Made by a program: the position numbers and the translations under genes
Assembly: GCF_003086295.3 (NCBI RefSeq)
Contig: NC_092050.1
Location: forward strand, 156,928,699-156,992,698
Origin: Arachis hypogaea
Lineage: Eukaryota; Streptophyta; Magnoliopsida; Fabales; Fabaceae
Direction: 5' to 3'
Length of the DNA stretch: 64,000 nucleotides
Notes under the pieces: generated by a model
What the model was told of the DNA's origin: nothing
Database searches by the model: none
Seen by the model: only the letters and a program-made list of their open reading frames with translations
Part shown: positions 62,616 through 64,000 of the stretch, one piece after another
How positions within the stretch are numbered: the stretch's first letter is position 1
Layout of the letters: each line of letters begins with the position of its first letter

Positions 62616-63180
62616 TATGAATTATGATGAGAGTATTTATTGTTCTGTGGGCCCCTGGGAAGGGGATAATAGAAAGAGAGAGGGCTTTAAGTTTTGAGAG
62701 AGAGAGAGAGAAGAAGTATGGCGGGTAACTTAACTGACATACCTGAAGTCATTCTTATTTTTATTTAAACATGAGAAAGTTGGATTAGTAGCTTCGAAAT
62801 ATGAGACATAATAAAAATAAATGGGCAGAAAGGTAAAGAGAACAAAATAATATGTAATTTTTTAGTGTATTTAAAATTATTGGTTATGTAAAAAATCCTC
62901 AAATCTATAAAATAAATAAAAGGTTTTTTCTTCTTCTAACTGGATGGTGGTAACTCAGCATAACTAACTGATTCAGAAGAAAAGAATTAAACATGTATAA
63001 AATAAAAAAAATATAGGTAAATAATTTTTAATTAGTCAATTTTAAATAAATTACTAATTAATAACCACTAATTAACATAGAGTACAATTTACAAATATTT
63101 ATTAGTTTGTTGTTGGTTAAAGTCTTATTAATTATCTAACAAAATTGAATTAAAAAATAAAAAAAATTTGCTAATTATCT
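62616..63180. other. LysM promoter side and intergenic DNA
   Basis: Contains a GA-rich tract at 62670-62720 with a (GA)n run. No gene recognised. Confidence 0.4.
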
Positions 63181-64000
63181 TGATGCGCTGAATCAAGTTA
63201 TATGGGCTGTGGATTGATGGTGGGGAAGTGGTTTGATATGCTTTCGTAAGTTGAAGGATGAAAAATATTATAGATATTTGTTCATCTGCTCGAATGTTCG
63301 GTGAGTCGGGTTGAGTTGGTACTGGTCTACTGGAGCAAAGTCTTGAAGGGGTTAGGGCCTAGGTGCGAGTTGGGATGATGGTTGGATTTCGGAAGAGGTC
63401 GCTTGCTTTGATCGGTGAAGTGACGATGTGGTGGGGCCACCTGCAAGGACTCCGATGCTCAAGTCAATATCCGTACAAAAGTAGCGATTTAGGGTTAGAA
63501 AAAGTAACGTACCTTTGGAGAGGGGTAGGTCCCTCCCCTTTATAGTCCATACTCGGGTGGGTCCTTTGTGGCTAGGTCCACCTGCCTGGAAGCTTTTGAC
63601 AGCTGTCCAGGTTTCACGTGGATGAGGAGGTGACGTGCGGGTCACCTCCTGGCTTGGGTCGAGTAACCCGTCGGGTCGGCTATTCATGCCCGGACCCAGG
63701 TTGTTGGTGGGTTGGCGCAGAACAGTGCCCCAAACGTGTTAGCTATGGGCATAGAAGCTCGTAGTTGGCGCGTTTGATCTACTCGCTTCTGCCTCGATCG
63801 AGTTCTCCTGGGGTTGGGAGTCCGTGGTGGAGTCTGTGCCCCTAATGCGCAAGTTGCCCTCGTCCGTTACAGGAAGCGTCGCCTTGATTCCTGTGTCAAG
63901 CATTTAATGCTCATTATCGCTGATTTGAAATTCGGGGAAAAAGCCCATTTTTCCCCTTACTTTTCGCGCTTTCCATTGACAGTTACTATTTTGCATTCCC
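63181..64000. mobile_element. Start of a probable LTR retrotransposon, cut by the window edge
   Basis: Composition changes abruptly from AT-rich to GC-rich at about 63181, where the sequence begins TGATGCGCTGAATCAAG. It contains promoter-like CCTTTATAGTCC and tracts such as GTGCCCCAAACG and GGGGAAAAAGCCC that look like plant LTR sequence. Open frames on both strands (63352-63687) follow from composition. The second LTR and any internal genes lie outside the window, so the class is unknown. Confidence 0.45.

Noticed and set aside
63352..63687. 111-codon minus-strand frame
   Set aside because: It lies in LTR-like GC-rich DNA and an opposing frame is open too; no domain.

Overview
The window is nuclear DNA of a flowering plant. 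It is very AT-rich, has long intergenic stretches, spliced genes with GT/AG introns, and many small transposable elements. Gene sequences look legume-like. A palindromic MITE with a GTGAAAA..CAGGTGCAGT..CACGTGAA terminus recurs in the window, and I associate it with peanut (Arachis) DNA. Genus level is an inference; no species can be read from the sequence.

Layout. 1-4165: intergenic DNA with tiny tRNA-derived SINEs, one solitary copy and one trimer, each bounded by long target-site duplications. 4308-12534 (minus): a complete seven-exon MADS-box gene of the SOC1/AGL42 clade. Its long introns hold several MITEs, a SINE and a hAT-like element, and a CACTA-like mini-element lies 10 bp past its stop. 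12535-27600: no host gene recognised; it holds two broken Ty1/copia gag-pol fragments, a 1.3 kb long-TIR element with GC-rich cargo, and a hAT-like element built of GGATC motifs. 27624-36904 (minus): a class III peroxidase locus. Its last-exon region is tandemly duplicated. One copy carries a nonsense codon and a 4-nt deletion. The other is split by a 3.16 kb Mutator-like element with a 9-bp target duplication, ~570-bp terminal inverted repeats and about 25 copies of the palindrome CAATCGATTG. 38037-41921 (minus): a complete 12-exon HMG-CoA synthase gene (458 aa). 43278-45221 (minus): an intronless PLP-dependent, molybdenum-cofactor-sulfurase-like protein. 45833-46430: a long foldback element. 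53116-53930 (minus): a decayed pseudogene of a conserved plant, probably plastid, protein. 54278-54473 (minus): a U2 snRNA gene with its upstream element, TATA box and 3' box. 55501-60150: two further SINEs and a MITE. 62204-62551 (minus): a small secreted or membrane-anchored LysM protein. 63181-64000: GC-rich start of a probable LTR retrotransposon cut by the window edge.

The host genes share no pathway; this is ordinary plant gene spacing. All recognised host genes are on the minus strand. The most unusual structure is the peroxidase locus: a duplicated terminal exon in which each copy was inactivated by a different event, one of them a probably recent Mutator-like insertion with a dense palindrome array.
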